From Acheta domesticus (Eukaryota > Arthropoda > Insecta > Orthoptera > Gryllidae): DNA of 64,000 nt. The stretch covers positions 68,404,984 through 68,468,983 of the forward strand of contig JAHLJT010003656.1 of NCBI GenBank assembly GCA_031308135.1, written 5' to 3'. Below, piece by piece: positions 35,593 through 45,676 of the stretch (position 1 is the stretch's first letter; every line of letters starts with the position of its first letter). The notes below the pieces were generated by a model. The model had not been told where the DNA came from. It saw only the letters and a program-made list of their open reading frames with translations, and made no database searches. The translations under genes and the position numbers were made by a program.

Positions 35593-36839
35593 ACCTGATT
35601 GGCCTGTAGACTACCGTCTCCATGGAAACAGTCACCTAACTGTCAATCCCAAAGTTCCATCTTCCACACCATAGATATTAATATCATTAGGCCAATATAG
35701 AACCAATAAGGACACGGTTAAAATTTGTAAACCAAGGCATCAGCCAAGTTTTATAACCACCTAAATCCTTTTTTTGTGTTATTGGCTTGTAGTTCAATAC
35801 TTTTCGTAATACTGTACCACCTTCTTTTGAGAAAAATTCACATAAATAGAAAATAACTTTACTTTGGATAAGAGTACATCATCTACAACTTTTTTGATAA
35901 ACATCATTCTGATTGGACAGCAACCATTACAATTCTTCAATTACAATCTTACAAACTTACCATCTTAATGGATGCTGTCCATTAAGAGAGGCTTCTCATG
36001 CCTCAGTTTCACTGTGTTACATTACATGGCAGTATCATGAAAAGATTAAAACATTTTACAGTTACATAATATGTTGTAAGAACTTTTAGCCAATTAATGT
36101 GAAGAAGTGTGATTACAAATGAAAAGAGGGTTTTAATATAATTTTGTTATTTTTTGAAACACACTATACAAAAAGATAATCTCATTTTGTGCTGAAATAT
36201 CTAAATTATTGCAGAGCAATCTTGCTCATCTACAGGTTTACGTGGAAGAACACATAGAGGTTTGCCAACAATGGTTTTCAAACCCTGATGAGTCACAGAA
36301 ATTTTAATATATTCTAATTCAAAATTTAATATCTTATATCAACAACATAAATACTAATATTGCATTTATGTTGTTATTGATCAAATATTGTCAGAGATAG
36401 AAAATGGAAATAGGAATTGCAGCCCATGAATTAAAAAATAGCAGACTTATGACATGAAACATATTGAAACATTTAAAGAGTGAATGAGCATCCTTTGAGC
36501 AAATGCTGAGATAGCCCCCTTGCTTAGATTCTGGGCAGTAAATGTTACTTCACCCTCCCCAACTCTTCTTGAGCTCCCTTTTCCTAGACATGATAGGAGT
36601 GGAGGGTTAATTATTTGTTAGCAGTGTATTTCAAAATCCAAGTTGAATGTTGCTAGCAGTTCACATAGAGGTGAACATTTCTTATTTTCTTAAATTATAA
36701 TGCTGCTTTTACCTTTACTCATAATATTGTATAGTAAAATAAAGTAGGAAATCTGGAGCTCAGGAAGACATGTGCACCTGCATATATCATATCTGAAATG
36801 TCATATACGGTTGAAATTGTATATGTGACTCAATAAATA
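35593..36839. other. Intergenic, no gene seen
   Basis: AT-rich sequence without recognisable coding or repeat content. Confidence 0.4.
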
Positions 36840-37033
36840 TTATTATTAAAGAAGGAAGATTCCAAAAGGATGCTCTAAAATATACAATGCTAGGGCAGAG
36901 AGATACAGGAAGTCTGAGAAAGAACTAGATCATGCAGGAACACCTGGGAGATGAATAATGTTTTTCAGATCTACTGAATAACCGGAACAGGCTTAAGGCC
37001 TTTCATCCTGAAGTACATGATAATGATAATGTT
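36840..37033 (+). mobile_element. LINE 3' end fragment with GATAAT tail
   Basis: Sequence up to TGATAATGATAATG matches the 3' end of the LINE at 17880-18066 (GGGCAGAGAGATACAGGAAG-like, then TCAGATCTACTG and GGAACAGGC). 5'-truncated copy. Confidence 0.65.
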
Positions 37034-37870
37034 TTTTAATTCTTATGTTCAATATTTGGTCTGATCCGTGACATGATAATGATTCTTAAGACTTCCAAGG
37101 TCCTTAAGAATTCAGTGAAATACAGTTTGAAGACAACCACTCAATAACAACAGATCGCTTCTCTGCTGACCTGTTACAAAATTAGAATTGAAAAGACATA
37201 CGTCAATCCACTGTGATGGATCTTACTGAGAAGGATAATCAAAAGCATTTGCATTAATAAATAATTTATCTCATATTTGTTTCTTTTTAAAACCAATAAA
37301 AATGTATGAAAAAGATTTTGGGTTTTTACAGTATACATCAAAGCTTTCACTGATAGTAATCAGTATCATGAATTATTAAAAAAATAAGTTATGCATCATT
37401 CCTTTTCCCAAAACTCTTTTAAAGTTTATTTGTGATCCTGCCTGTTTATAAGCAATATGACTTGACAATGGTTCATTTAAAAGAGCAGACGAACATTTCC
37501 TTATAAGAAGCATTTAACCTCCTGAGAAGTGTCAAACATTTCAAGGAGTACATCAATATTTGAATTCTAAAAAAGTACAATAAATTGTTTTTAAAAAAAA
37601 AGACAGCTCTAATTCAATAAGAAGTTCATTTAAATGTTCATTATTAGTTGATCTTGCATTGAGAACATTGTTATACTCAAAAGTATTATTTACAATTGTA
37701 TATATAAATTTTAAATGAAACATTAAACCTTCAAAACAAGTCAGAAAGAGAAGAAAAAGAAATTACAGATGTTTTTTCTTGTAAACTAGGTAGTTACACT
37801 TCTTGTAAATTAAGTAGCAAACTTCCTTATTTTAAAGAATTTACATCATCACTGACTTTTAAATTAGGTT
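37034..37870. other. Sequence 3' of TMEM129
   Basis: AT-rich, nothing recognised. Confidence 0.4.
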
Positions 37871-37876
37871 TTTATT
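37871..37876 (-). promoter_or_regulatory. Candidate TMEM129 poly(A) signal
   Basis: AATAAA on the minus strand about 30 nt after the TMEM129 stop codon. Confidence 0.55.
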
Positions 37877-37904
37877 CTAATAACACACTATTTGTAAAGG
37901 CACT

Positions 37905-38022
37905 TCACTGAGATTCAATGAAACAGATGTCCAACACACAGAATCGGCTACGGCATAAAGGACATGTACATTTCATAGACATCCATGTTTCTGTTCGCTG
38001 AGGATCTTGACGTGATGCAAAC
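37905..38022 (-). CDS. TMEM129: TMEM129 exon 5 (RING part 2)
   Basis: It completes Trp327 and encodes FASRQDPQRTETW, then CTCPLCRSRFCVLDIC, ending in TGA. The acceptor is CATTTCAG. Confidence 0.95.
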
Positions 38023-40882
38023 CTGAAATGTGGACAAAAGTTTAGTGGCATTTCTCATCACATTGTGCACCTATTTTAGATTACAATAACTACTGCTGAC
38101 ACACTTAATCAATTAAAAAAGTTTTATTTTAAAAAAATTTAGTGTTAAGATGCTAGAACTATATAAAAGACGAACTACTGAAAAAAGTATACTGAGTTTC
38201 CTTTATCCTTTAAACTATTACTTTCTTTTAAAAACAAACACATTCTCAAATACAGACAAAAATCTCCAAGCTTGATATTTGCCACCCAAACATTTAGCAT
38301 ACTGCATAATCCATTTCATCATTACTTAAAAACCCTGTTCACTAAATTTTTGAATATTAATTAAGAATCAAATAAACACAATGAAATTCAATAAACCTGG
38401 AATGAACAAATATCGCTATTATACACTCACCACTTGCCCATACAATCAACACACCACATAGGCCGACAATAACAATTTGTGCAAGGTTCTTCTCCAAGTA
38501 CTGTTTCCCCACAGGTACGGAGGAGTTTAACATTAGCTGTACACTGCATACACCCTATGCAAGGCTCCAGCTCCTGTATCACACAAAGAACACAGTTATT
38601 TGTCAAATAAGTATGAAAAATTTCCCTTTAAATGAAAAAATTACCTTCCATTCAGCATGCAACAAATTGTAACACATAAAATATACTTCAACAAAATGAT
38701 GCTGCATAACTGCTTTTTTGCTGCAAAACTGTTTCTATACAATTAGAGACTATAATAAAATCAAAAAGGAAAGTAATATTAATTTTAAAAAAATATTGTA
38801 TTATTTACCATTTGGACTGTATAATTCTAAACAATCTGTCACAAGTATTGTACCTCAGCTTCTGGGTCAATGACCCCCATCTCGATCAGGTTTTGCAGCT
38901 AGTTTTCCTAATCCCTTGTGCAAATGCTATGATGACCCCTGTTTTTTTCTGGACACACATGCAACTTCATTATCTGTGCAAGTCTTCTGAAGTTCAGTGG
39001 GGAAATATAGTTATTCAAATTATCGTTCTCCATGTTGTCATGGCAGGAAGAATATTCCTTCAGGAAGAACATGATCAGGGACAAGAGCCCACATCTAAAG
39101 CTGATTTGCCTTTGAAAATAAATTTTATTACATCAGAGCAAATATTTTTTTAACAATTCTTGCCCCAATCACTTCTTTCTGTATTCAGAATTCAACTTGT
39201 AAATGGCTTAGGGTAGGTATCCCAGAATTAAGAAAACCTGCACAGAATACACTTCTCCCTGTAGCAGTTTCAGTCACACACAGTTTCTCACAATTTGTGA
39301 CATAAAATACATTTAAAAAAATAAAATGATCTCAATGCACACAGATAAATACACTCTCGTGTAGATTAATTTTCGTAGGAATTCAGAATAAAATAACTAT
39401 TATTCTCTATTTAAAATTTTCCTCCATTATTTACTTTTAACGAATTTTCCAATTTGGTTTGCCAAAGTCATATTTTCACTAATCTTTGACCTTCACTAAC
39501 CAATCTCAGGTCTCTAGGTTTAACAGCTAAAACCAATTGATGGTACAGTCTCAACAAATACTACATCTAACATGGCTAATCAAAGTAACATCTCAAATAA
39601 ATCAACCCTCTGACATACAGCAAATTATATATTTCCAAATAATTATGTATCTACAGTTATAAAGGTCGGAAAACATCTCACCTCGTTAGTTCGATAAACA
39701 GGATTATCAGCAACTTGCTCTCGAAAGGCTTCTAAAAACCGGTCTATGACAGTACGATGAAATGTTACATTTTGCAAGACTACAATGGGTCGACTCAGTT
39801 TATCCTGCAGATCCCGGAAGTCCAAAGCATCCAATCTAAGATAACAATGAAAATTATTAGAAATTATACATCTTCGATTCATTATCAAACATATGTTATT
39901 TTCTTAAGAAATTTCAAGCAATGCAGAAAATATTCAAATCTAAGTATTGAAGCCTGAGAATCACAATGTATAAGTTGATTAAAAAAAGAAACAATAGAAT
40001 TAATATTATAAATTCTAGCAAATTCACAATACAGATCAAAAATTTATTTTTTCTGATCAGATAAGACAAGTCTACTTCTCTATACCTTATTGTAAATCCT
40101 TTAACACCAGCTCTAGTTGGTTTCACTTCAATATTCAAGTACTGTACAGTGCCTGGTCCTGATGGTGTCAAATGATGAGTGTCACTGCTGATGAGCACTA
40201 ATGCTGTATCAGTTTGGTGAGCACACTGAACAGTGTATGGAGAAACCTTCAAAACCCAGTTATCAGTAGCAATAACTTTGACTACAGAATTTGTATTCAC
40301 ACAAAATTTATCTATTCTTCTAAACTCAATGTTTATATCTGAAGCAACTACTTCCCAACTGTCATTACCATTTGTATACAATTTAAGAGTTTTCACAATA
40401 GGATGTCTTCTCCAATTTTCTTCCCACCACAAATACATTGCAATGAGAGTTACTACTGGAATAACAATTGATACAATTACAAATAAAGTCCACAGGTATC
40501 CTGCATTGCTGAATATTGACCAAGGATCTGCAAATCCAAGGAAGCACAGACCAAAAAGATACCCTGAAAATTGTCAAAATTTTTGTTACATTTCATTCTC
40601 AATTAATCAGCAAAACTACTATTAATAAATAACTTTATATGCAAGCAGAGGTTTACAAGAAATTCTATTAATCATACCAAAAGGAAGGAGGGAGTGAATT
40701 AGTATTGTTACAACTGTTCTGCGAATATGATAAAGGATAAAATTTTCATGTTCACTTCCAAGGGCATTTTCAAACAGATTCTGAATCGTAAATCCCGCTG
40801 ATACAAATTCACTGCTAGGAAATACAAAACAGACAGCAATCAGAACGTAGAACACAGTGTATAGCAAAGAAGGTGATGACAT
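37905..40882 (-). CDS. TMEM129: TMEM129, ER-membrane E3 ubiquitin ligase (5 exons)
   Basis: Exons on the minus strand: 40678-40882, 40086-40563, 39682-39835, 38431-38573, 37905-38022. All junctions are GT-AG with matching phases. The sum is 366 codons including TGA (365 aa; human 362). The protein starts MSSPSLLYTVFYVLIAVCFV, a first membrane segment; others lie near residues 54-70 and in exon 2 (WTLFVIVSIVIPVVTLIAMY). FRRIDKF and the DNWVLKV region are conserved in the cytosolic part. The C-terminal atypical RING has cysteines at 284, 287, 290, 300, 310, 313, 315, 320, 323, 345, 347, 350, 355 and 360 (PCIGCM, CYCRPMWC, CPLC). In vertebrates TMEM129 works with Derlin and UBE2J2 in ER-associated degradation. 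The gene is intact, and the only foreign sequence noted is a LINE 3' end in intron 3. Confidence 0.96.
38431..38573 (-). CDS. TMEM129: TMEM129 exon 4 (RING part 1)
   Basis: Residues 280-326 plus two bases of Trp327: ELEPCIGCMQC, then CTNCYCRPMWCVDCMGK. The acceptor is TGATACAG and the donor GTGAGT. Confidence 0.95.
38690..39005 (+). mobile_element. Jockey-like LINE 3' UTR fragment in TMEM129 intron 3
   Basis: Matches, inverted, 42361-42650: TTTGGACTGTATAATTCTAA, then CCCCCATCTCGATCAGG. Non-coding. Confidence 0.7.
39682..39835 (-). CDS. TMEM129: TMEM129 exon 3
   Basis: Residues 228-279: LDALDFRDLQDKLSRPIVVL to VADNPVYRTNE. The acceptor is TATCTTAG and the donor GTGAGA. Confidence 0.93.
40086..40563 (-). 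CDS. TMEM129: TMEM129 exon 2
   Basis: Residues 69-227. It holds the membrane segments and most of the cytosolic domain (INIEFRRIDKFCVN, ATDNWVLKVSPYTV, ending GFTI and a split R codon). The acceptor is TTTTCAG and the donor GTATAG. Confidence 0.95.
40678..40882 (-). CDS. TMEM129: TMEM129 exon 1
   Basis: Residues 1-68 plus one base. It holds the N-terminal membrane segment, GFTIQNL, GSE and the RRTVVTILIHSLLPFG segment. The donor is GTATGA. Confidence 0.95.
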
Positions 40883-42360
40883 TTTGGCATCGAAATTTCT
40901 TCAACAATAAACTTGCATGTTCTACTCCATCGCATTTCTAAACACACAAATTACTCAAGGGAATTTTCGTGATTATTTATTCCTTCAATTGAGTCACATT
41001 TTTCTTCAACATAACCTAAAATCGCAAGATTGCGCACTGTACTGTCACTGCTGTCACCAAAATTCGAACTGATTGGTCTGAACGACCGTTGTACTACACT
41101 GAACGATTCTCCAAAAGCAACCACAAAATAACGATTCTTTACCTGCAATGTCGTCACCACCACGGTATAAGATAACTCCGTGTATAAGCCGTGAATGTCC
41201 TACACACAGTGTCATCACACAATTTCGTACACACAATGTCGTAAGATACATTATCTTACATCATGGTTGTAATAAGACCGCAACCGCGTTGTATCAAAAT
41301 TATTACACAGTGCCGTTTCTTCAGACTCATTTCTACTTCATTTATTATGACATCGTTATGAAGTTATAATATTTAGGAGTGAAAGATGAACAAAGCAACC
41401 ATTTTTAAAAAGTTTTTTCATTAAACGGAAATGAACTAGGATAAAGGTGTGCAGAAAATATCATTACTTGAATGGAACTAGAACATAATGAACAATTTAA
41501 AAATATAAATTTGAAGGAAGAAACTTGAAGGCAAGTTTTCACAGAAAACGATTGAGTTTTCGAGAAATTATATCCGACATTACTTAAAGCACATATACTC
41601 TTAGACTTTCGCCTATTAGTTTTGTATTTCCTTTTGTCTCCGTTAGCTATTTGGACTTGACACACTCTCTTGCTAGCTGCCATCTATCGCGGCCAAAAGT
41701 ACATTTTTTTGGACATTTATTCATTTTTTTGTTTCCTAATGGTAGAACGGAAATATTAATTTTAGAATATTAAAGAAAAGTAAAAAAGTAAAAGTGTACG
41801 ATATTGTACGACCAATTCACACTGATCTCACGATAGCGGCAAATTTATTTATTTACGTCAAAACAGTTTAAAACTGTGTGTGACGAGCTATTGAGAGAAG
41901 TGAAATTTGTGCACGTTTTCATAATTCTGTGATCTCTGTCCTAAACCATATTCTACTCGAATTTTGAATACAGAAAAAAGAGCGTTTTTTAAGTTTTGTT
42001 GACAAAAATATTCGCTCCTATATAATAAAATATATTTTCAAAGGTATTTATTTTATTTATTTATTTAGTCAAAAAAAACAGTAAAAACTGTATATGACGT
42101 GTGGGGAAAGAAATTTATCTGCGCACATTTTCTTGAGGGCCAGAATTTTATTAAAAAAAAAAAAAAAAAAACGAAAAAATTAATTTAGAAAATAATTATT
42201 TTAGAAAAATAAAGATATTTGAAAAATGTTTTTTCCCGAGTTATAGAAAATAAATTAGCTATGACTTTGTGCCCTTAACTCTCATCATGTTCATGAAAGA
42301 ATAATGCTTTTTTGCCGCGACAATATGGAAAACAACAATTTTAATAACTATATTTCTCAC
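40883..42360. other. TMEM129 upstream region with short repeats
   Basis: Presumed promoter near 40883-41200. 41690-41800 matches the left part of the AT-rich repeat family (GGAAATATTAATTTTA.. as at 2565-2590). 41420-41560 resembles 60800-60930. 41820-41930 and 42040-42140 are a diverged tandem pair. No gene seen. Confidence 0.4.
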
Positions 42361-42765
42361 TGAAATTCAGAAGAGGTGCGCAAATAATGAAGTTACCTTT
42401 ACGTCCAGAAGCAAAGCAAGGGACCATCTCAGCATTTGCTCAAAGGATCAGGGAAATTGGACGAAAAACCTGATCGAGATGGGGGCCATCAACCCAGAAG
42501 CTGTGGTACAGTACTTGTTACAGATTCTTTAGAATTATACAGTCCAAATGATAAATAATTACATTAACTATCATTGTTAAAATTAATGTTACTTTCATTT
42601 TGATGCTCGGAATAGTCTCGAATTGTATAGAAACAGTTATGCAGCAGAAAAGATTTTACTTAGGACTTAAACTTTTCCATCGAATTTAATCGTTTAATGT
42701 CATCTGGCAAAGTGTTGTAGAGTAATGTACATGAATTGTATGTGATTTTTTTGTAGCGAGCTGTT
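42361..42765 (-). mobile_element. Jockey-like LINE J, 3' end
   Basis: The minus strand reads KKITYNS, LLYNTLPDDIKRLNSMEKFK, the usual C-terminus, then a 3' UTR shared with 1700-1870 and 38690-39005. The element resumes at 53208 beyond a gypsy insertion. CTGTT at 42761-42765 and 53203-53207 is the 5-bp duplication. Confidence 0.8.
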
Positions 42766-42952
42766 TGTAACGTATTGCATGCAGGGTTTGGGTGAACATT
42801 TAATAACAACACTTTATATAAGACACAAATGCACACGTAACTGCGTGTTTATTCATGCTCACAATACGAAACTGGCTGACTGGTCATGCCTTGTGTTACA
42901 GCGATGTGCTAGGATGTGCTACACAATACATCGATACACGGTTATCGTTACA
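42766..42952 (-). repeat. Gypsy 3' LTR
   Basis: 187 bp, TGTAACGTATTGCATGCAGG ... GGTTATCGTTACA. No insertion in this copy. Confidence 0.9.
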
Positions 42953-42963
42953 TCTCCCTTCTC
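42953..42963 (-). promoter_or_regulatory. Gypsy polypurine tract
   Basis: GAGAAGGGAGA on the minus strand, immediately before the 3' LTR. Primer for plus-strand synthesis. Confidence 0.8.
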
Positions 42964-43134
42964 AAAATAAAAATTATTATTTACCATTTGATTATATTGC
43001 ACCTTGAATTTCTGAATCAAATACAAACACTTAATTTTTTTAAAGAACTTAGTTAACATTTAAGTTATAAATTTCAGACAAACATTAACTAATACATTTT
43101 CTTGATCAATTAGTTTTTTAATAGAGATTAATAT

Positions 43135-44012
43135 TCACAAGTTTAATCTAACAACTGGTTTTACAGTTCTGCCATATCTTGATATGTATTTGGATGAATC
43201 TAGAGAGGATTGTTTTGTTGCATTGTTCTCTACCAAGGCTGACTTAACTGGAGTTTTCCCCCTGTTGAGATCATCTGAATTGGCGAAGAGTAGTTGTGAT
43301 CTTTCGGGCACATCCACTTTTGGATCTTGAATTGTAGACTGCAGTCTCTCATCTCTATCTTGATGTGGTTCCACCTTGAAGTTCGTAGTAATTGGTGTTT
43401 GTTTGGTAATTGTGCCTTCAATCTTCGTTGGTCTGATGACACTGGGTTTTCGTCGCATAATCGTTCCATCATCTTTCTGAATCATGTAAGAACGATCAGT
43501 AACTGGATGTAATATTTTGCCAGAATACCATTTGTTGTCTGTGTCCCTGATCAAGATTTTCTCATTTCGATATCTATGTGACTCTTTGGCTCCGCGATCA
43601 GAATATTTCTTCTGTTGTGCTCTTTTTTTCTCAAGCTTCTGTGATACTTCAGTTTGTAGTTTAGGCTGAAGATGGTTGTTGGAAAGAGAAATTGGTGTTC
43701 TCGTATTCCTTCCAAATAATCTTGAAGATGGAGTGCCAAGTTCTTGATCTCGAGGTGTGTTTCTTGACATTAGTAATGCCAGTTGAAGATCTTCACCACT
43801 GATGTCACATCTCTTCATTAGTCTTTTCGCAATGTCCACATACTTTTCAGCTAATCCATTTGACCTTGCAAAATGAGGACTCGATGTAACAAGTTTGAAG
43901 TTCCATTCCTTTGCGAATTTTGCAAATTCTCTCGATGAATATACTGCGTTGTCAGAATGAAATTCGTGTGGAACTCCATGAGTCGCGAACCAAATTTTAA
44001 ATTGACTTATCA
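43135..44012 (-). pseudogene. Gypsy integrase, central and C-terminal part
   Basis: From VISQFKIWFATHGV through HSDNAVYSSREFAKF and SSPHFARSNGLAEKYV, which supply the second catalytic Asp and the Glu of the DDE core, then a basic C-terminal domain with VRIRD-like LIRDTDNKWYSGKI, ending in TAG. Open over nearly 290 codons. The N-terminal part is displaced to 48429 by a LINE. Confidence 0.88.
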
Positions 44013-44290
44013 CGGGGCGGCGACGCGGCGGCGCCGGACGGCGACGCGGTGACGGCGGCGAGGGACGGCGACGCAGCGGCAACGTGCAGAGATGCGGTGA
44101 TGGCAGCGAGGGACGGCGACGCGGTAGTGACGCACTGTGAAGCGGTGCCGGCGGCGAGGGATGGTGAAATGGTGGCGACGGTCGACGAAGCAGTGACGGT
44201 GCTGAGGGATGGTGACACGGTGGCGGCGATGACGAACGGCGACATATCGCCGGACAGTGATGCGGGAACAATGGCGAGAGAAGGCGGCAT
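44013..44290 (+). repeat. GC-rich minisatellite at the LINE 5' end, in frame with endonuclease
   Basis: Diverged 24-48 bp units built on GCGAGGGACGGCGACGCGGT. On the plus strand they read as AARDGDA-type repeats (44049 on), in frame with VNCRSI of the endonuclease. The minus strand is open too (Ser/Ala/Pro-rich) and is judged a shadow. Confidence 0.75.
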
Positions 44291-44355
44291 TAGATTAATG
44301 AATTATGTAGAAGGTGAGTCTCTGGTTATTTTGCAGGTTAATTGCAGGAGTATTT

Positions 44356-44793
44356 GGCTGATTTTAAGGACAGGGTTCGGCTCACTAAAACAACGGCGCA
44401 CGGTTCACTTGCGCATGGTTCACTCGCGCGGACCACGAGAACGAATCACTCAGGGAGCACTGCTTGCATTGTGCATTGTGCGGTGTGGTGCGAATGTGTA
44501 ATGGAGAATTACAATGGTTAAATGCATAAAATGCGTTGCATGCATAATGTTAAATGCATAAAATGCGTTGGTAATTATGCGTTGGACAGACTCAAGAATG
44601 TTTTATGTTAACGCGAGGGCCGAAGGCCCGAGCCTCGTCCTCAACTTGGACACGGGTAGCGAAGCGTCACGATTCTACACGAAAGTGCGTTGGCCACATG
44701 GCCGTGTGCACACTGTGGCGGCGCCGCGAATGACTCGTTCGGAACCGAATCGTGCGCGTCAATAGGAGCCGAACCCTGTTCTTAAAATCTACC
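44356..44793. mobile_element. hAT MITE, copy 1
   Basis: 438 bp. The 8-bp duplication GAGTATTT lies at 44348-44355 and 44794-44801. Inverted ends: GATTTTAAGGACAGGGTTCG on the left, GAACCCTGTTCTTAAAATC on the right. It sits inside the codons for the LINE endonuclease motif NCRSIY; leaving out the element and one duplication keeps the frame. Closely similar to 56738-57291 but lacking about 150 bp of its centre. Confidence 0.88.
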
Positions 44794-44801
44794 GAGTATT
44801 T

Positions 44802-45676
44802 ATAATAAAACTGTTCAATTCTGTAACACGGTAGAATCTTATAATGTAGATGTCGTGATAGGTACGGAGTCATGGCTCAATGCGGAAATATTAAACGCTG
44901 AAATCTTCAGACAAAATTTTTTAACATTCAGACGTGATAGAGTAGATCGCATTGGTGGGGGAGTTTTTATATGTATAAAAGATAACTTTGAAGCAACAGA
45001 GGCATGGGTGGATGACAAATTTGAAATCATAGGTGTAGACATCCGAGACAAAAATTCGAAAAATCAATGGGAAATTGTAGGCGCGTATAGATCACAGCAA
45101 GATGGTCATGAACCATTGGCAAGACTTGTAGAGAGAACACGCGTAACTAGGAAAACTGGAAAAAACGTCATTATTGGAGGAGATCTAAATTTACCGCACG
45201 CTACCTGGGAGGAGGATGTGGGGGCTGAAGGCGCCGCACAACGCTTCATTAACGAGGTGGTTTGGGAGAACGGCTTAAAACAGGTTGTGACCAAACCGAC
45301 CCGTGATAATGCTTTACTGGACGTTTTCCTTATTAGACCGGTGGATAAACTTCTTGCCTGTGAAGTAACTCCTGGAATTAGCGACCACAAAGGAGTCCTT
45401 CTAGAAATGTGCAGAGAGGGTGAGCGAAAGGATCTTGTAAAAGAAAGACAATTTTTTCAGTTCGCTAGAACAAACGTCACAAACATGCAATTATATTTGA
45501 AAAACAATTATCCAACTTGGGCTTCTAGCGGAAGTACAGTAGAACAGTTATGGACAAATTTTAAGAACATAATTTCAGAATGCTTAGCAAAGCTTCGTGC
45601 CTACCAGGAAACTACGGTACCACTCGGATCCAGTGTACTACAACAAAGAAGTGAGGCAACTGAAAAGGCATGTTAG
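44802..45676 (+). pseudogene. LINE endonuclease domain (APE type)
   Basis: Open from the MITE junction: VVIGTESWLN (catalytic Glu), DRIGGGVFI, GAYRSQQDG, IIGGDLNLPHATWEED, then PGISDHKGVLLEM (catalytic His). A frameshift near 45650 leads into the RT frame at 45597. Cuts target DNA in target-primed reverse transcription. Confidence 0.85.

Noticed and set aside
41148..41369. 73-aa ORF upstream of TMEM129 as a divergent gene
   Set aside because: No conserved motif and within the presumed promoter.
43997..44290. Pro/Ser/Ala-rich minus-strand ORF joined to the gypsy integrase frame
   Set aside because: It is the reverse of the LINE's GC-rich minisatellite and only fused to integrase by the insertion.
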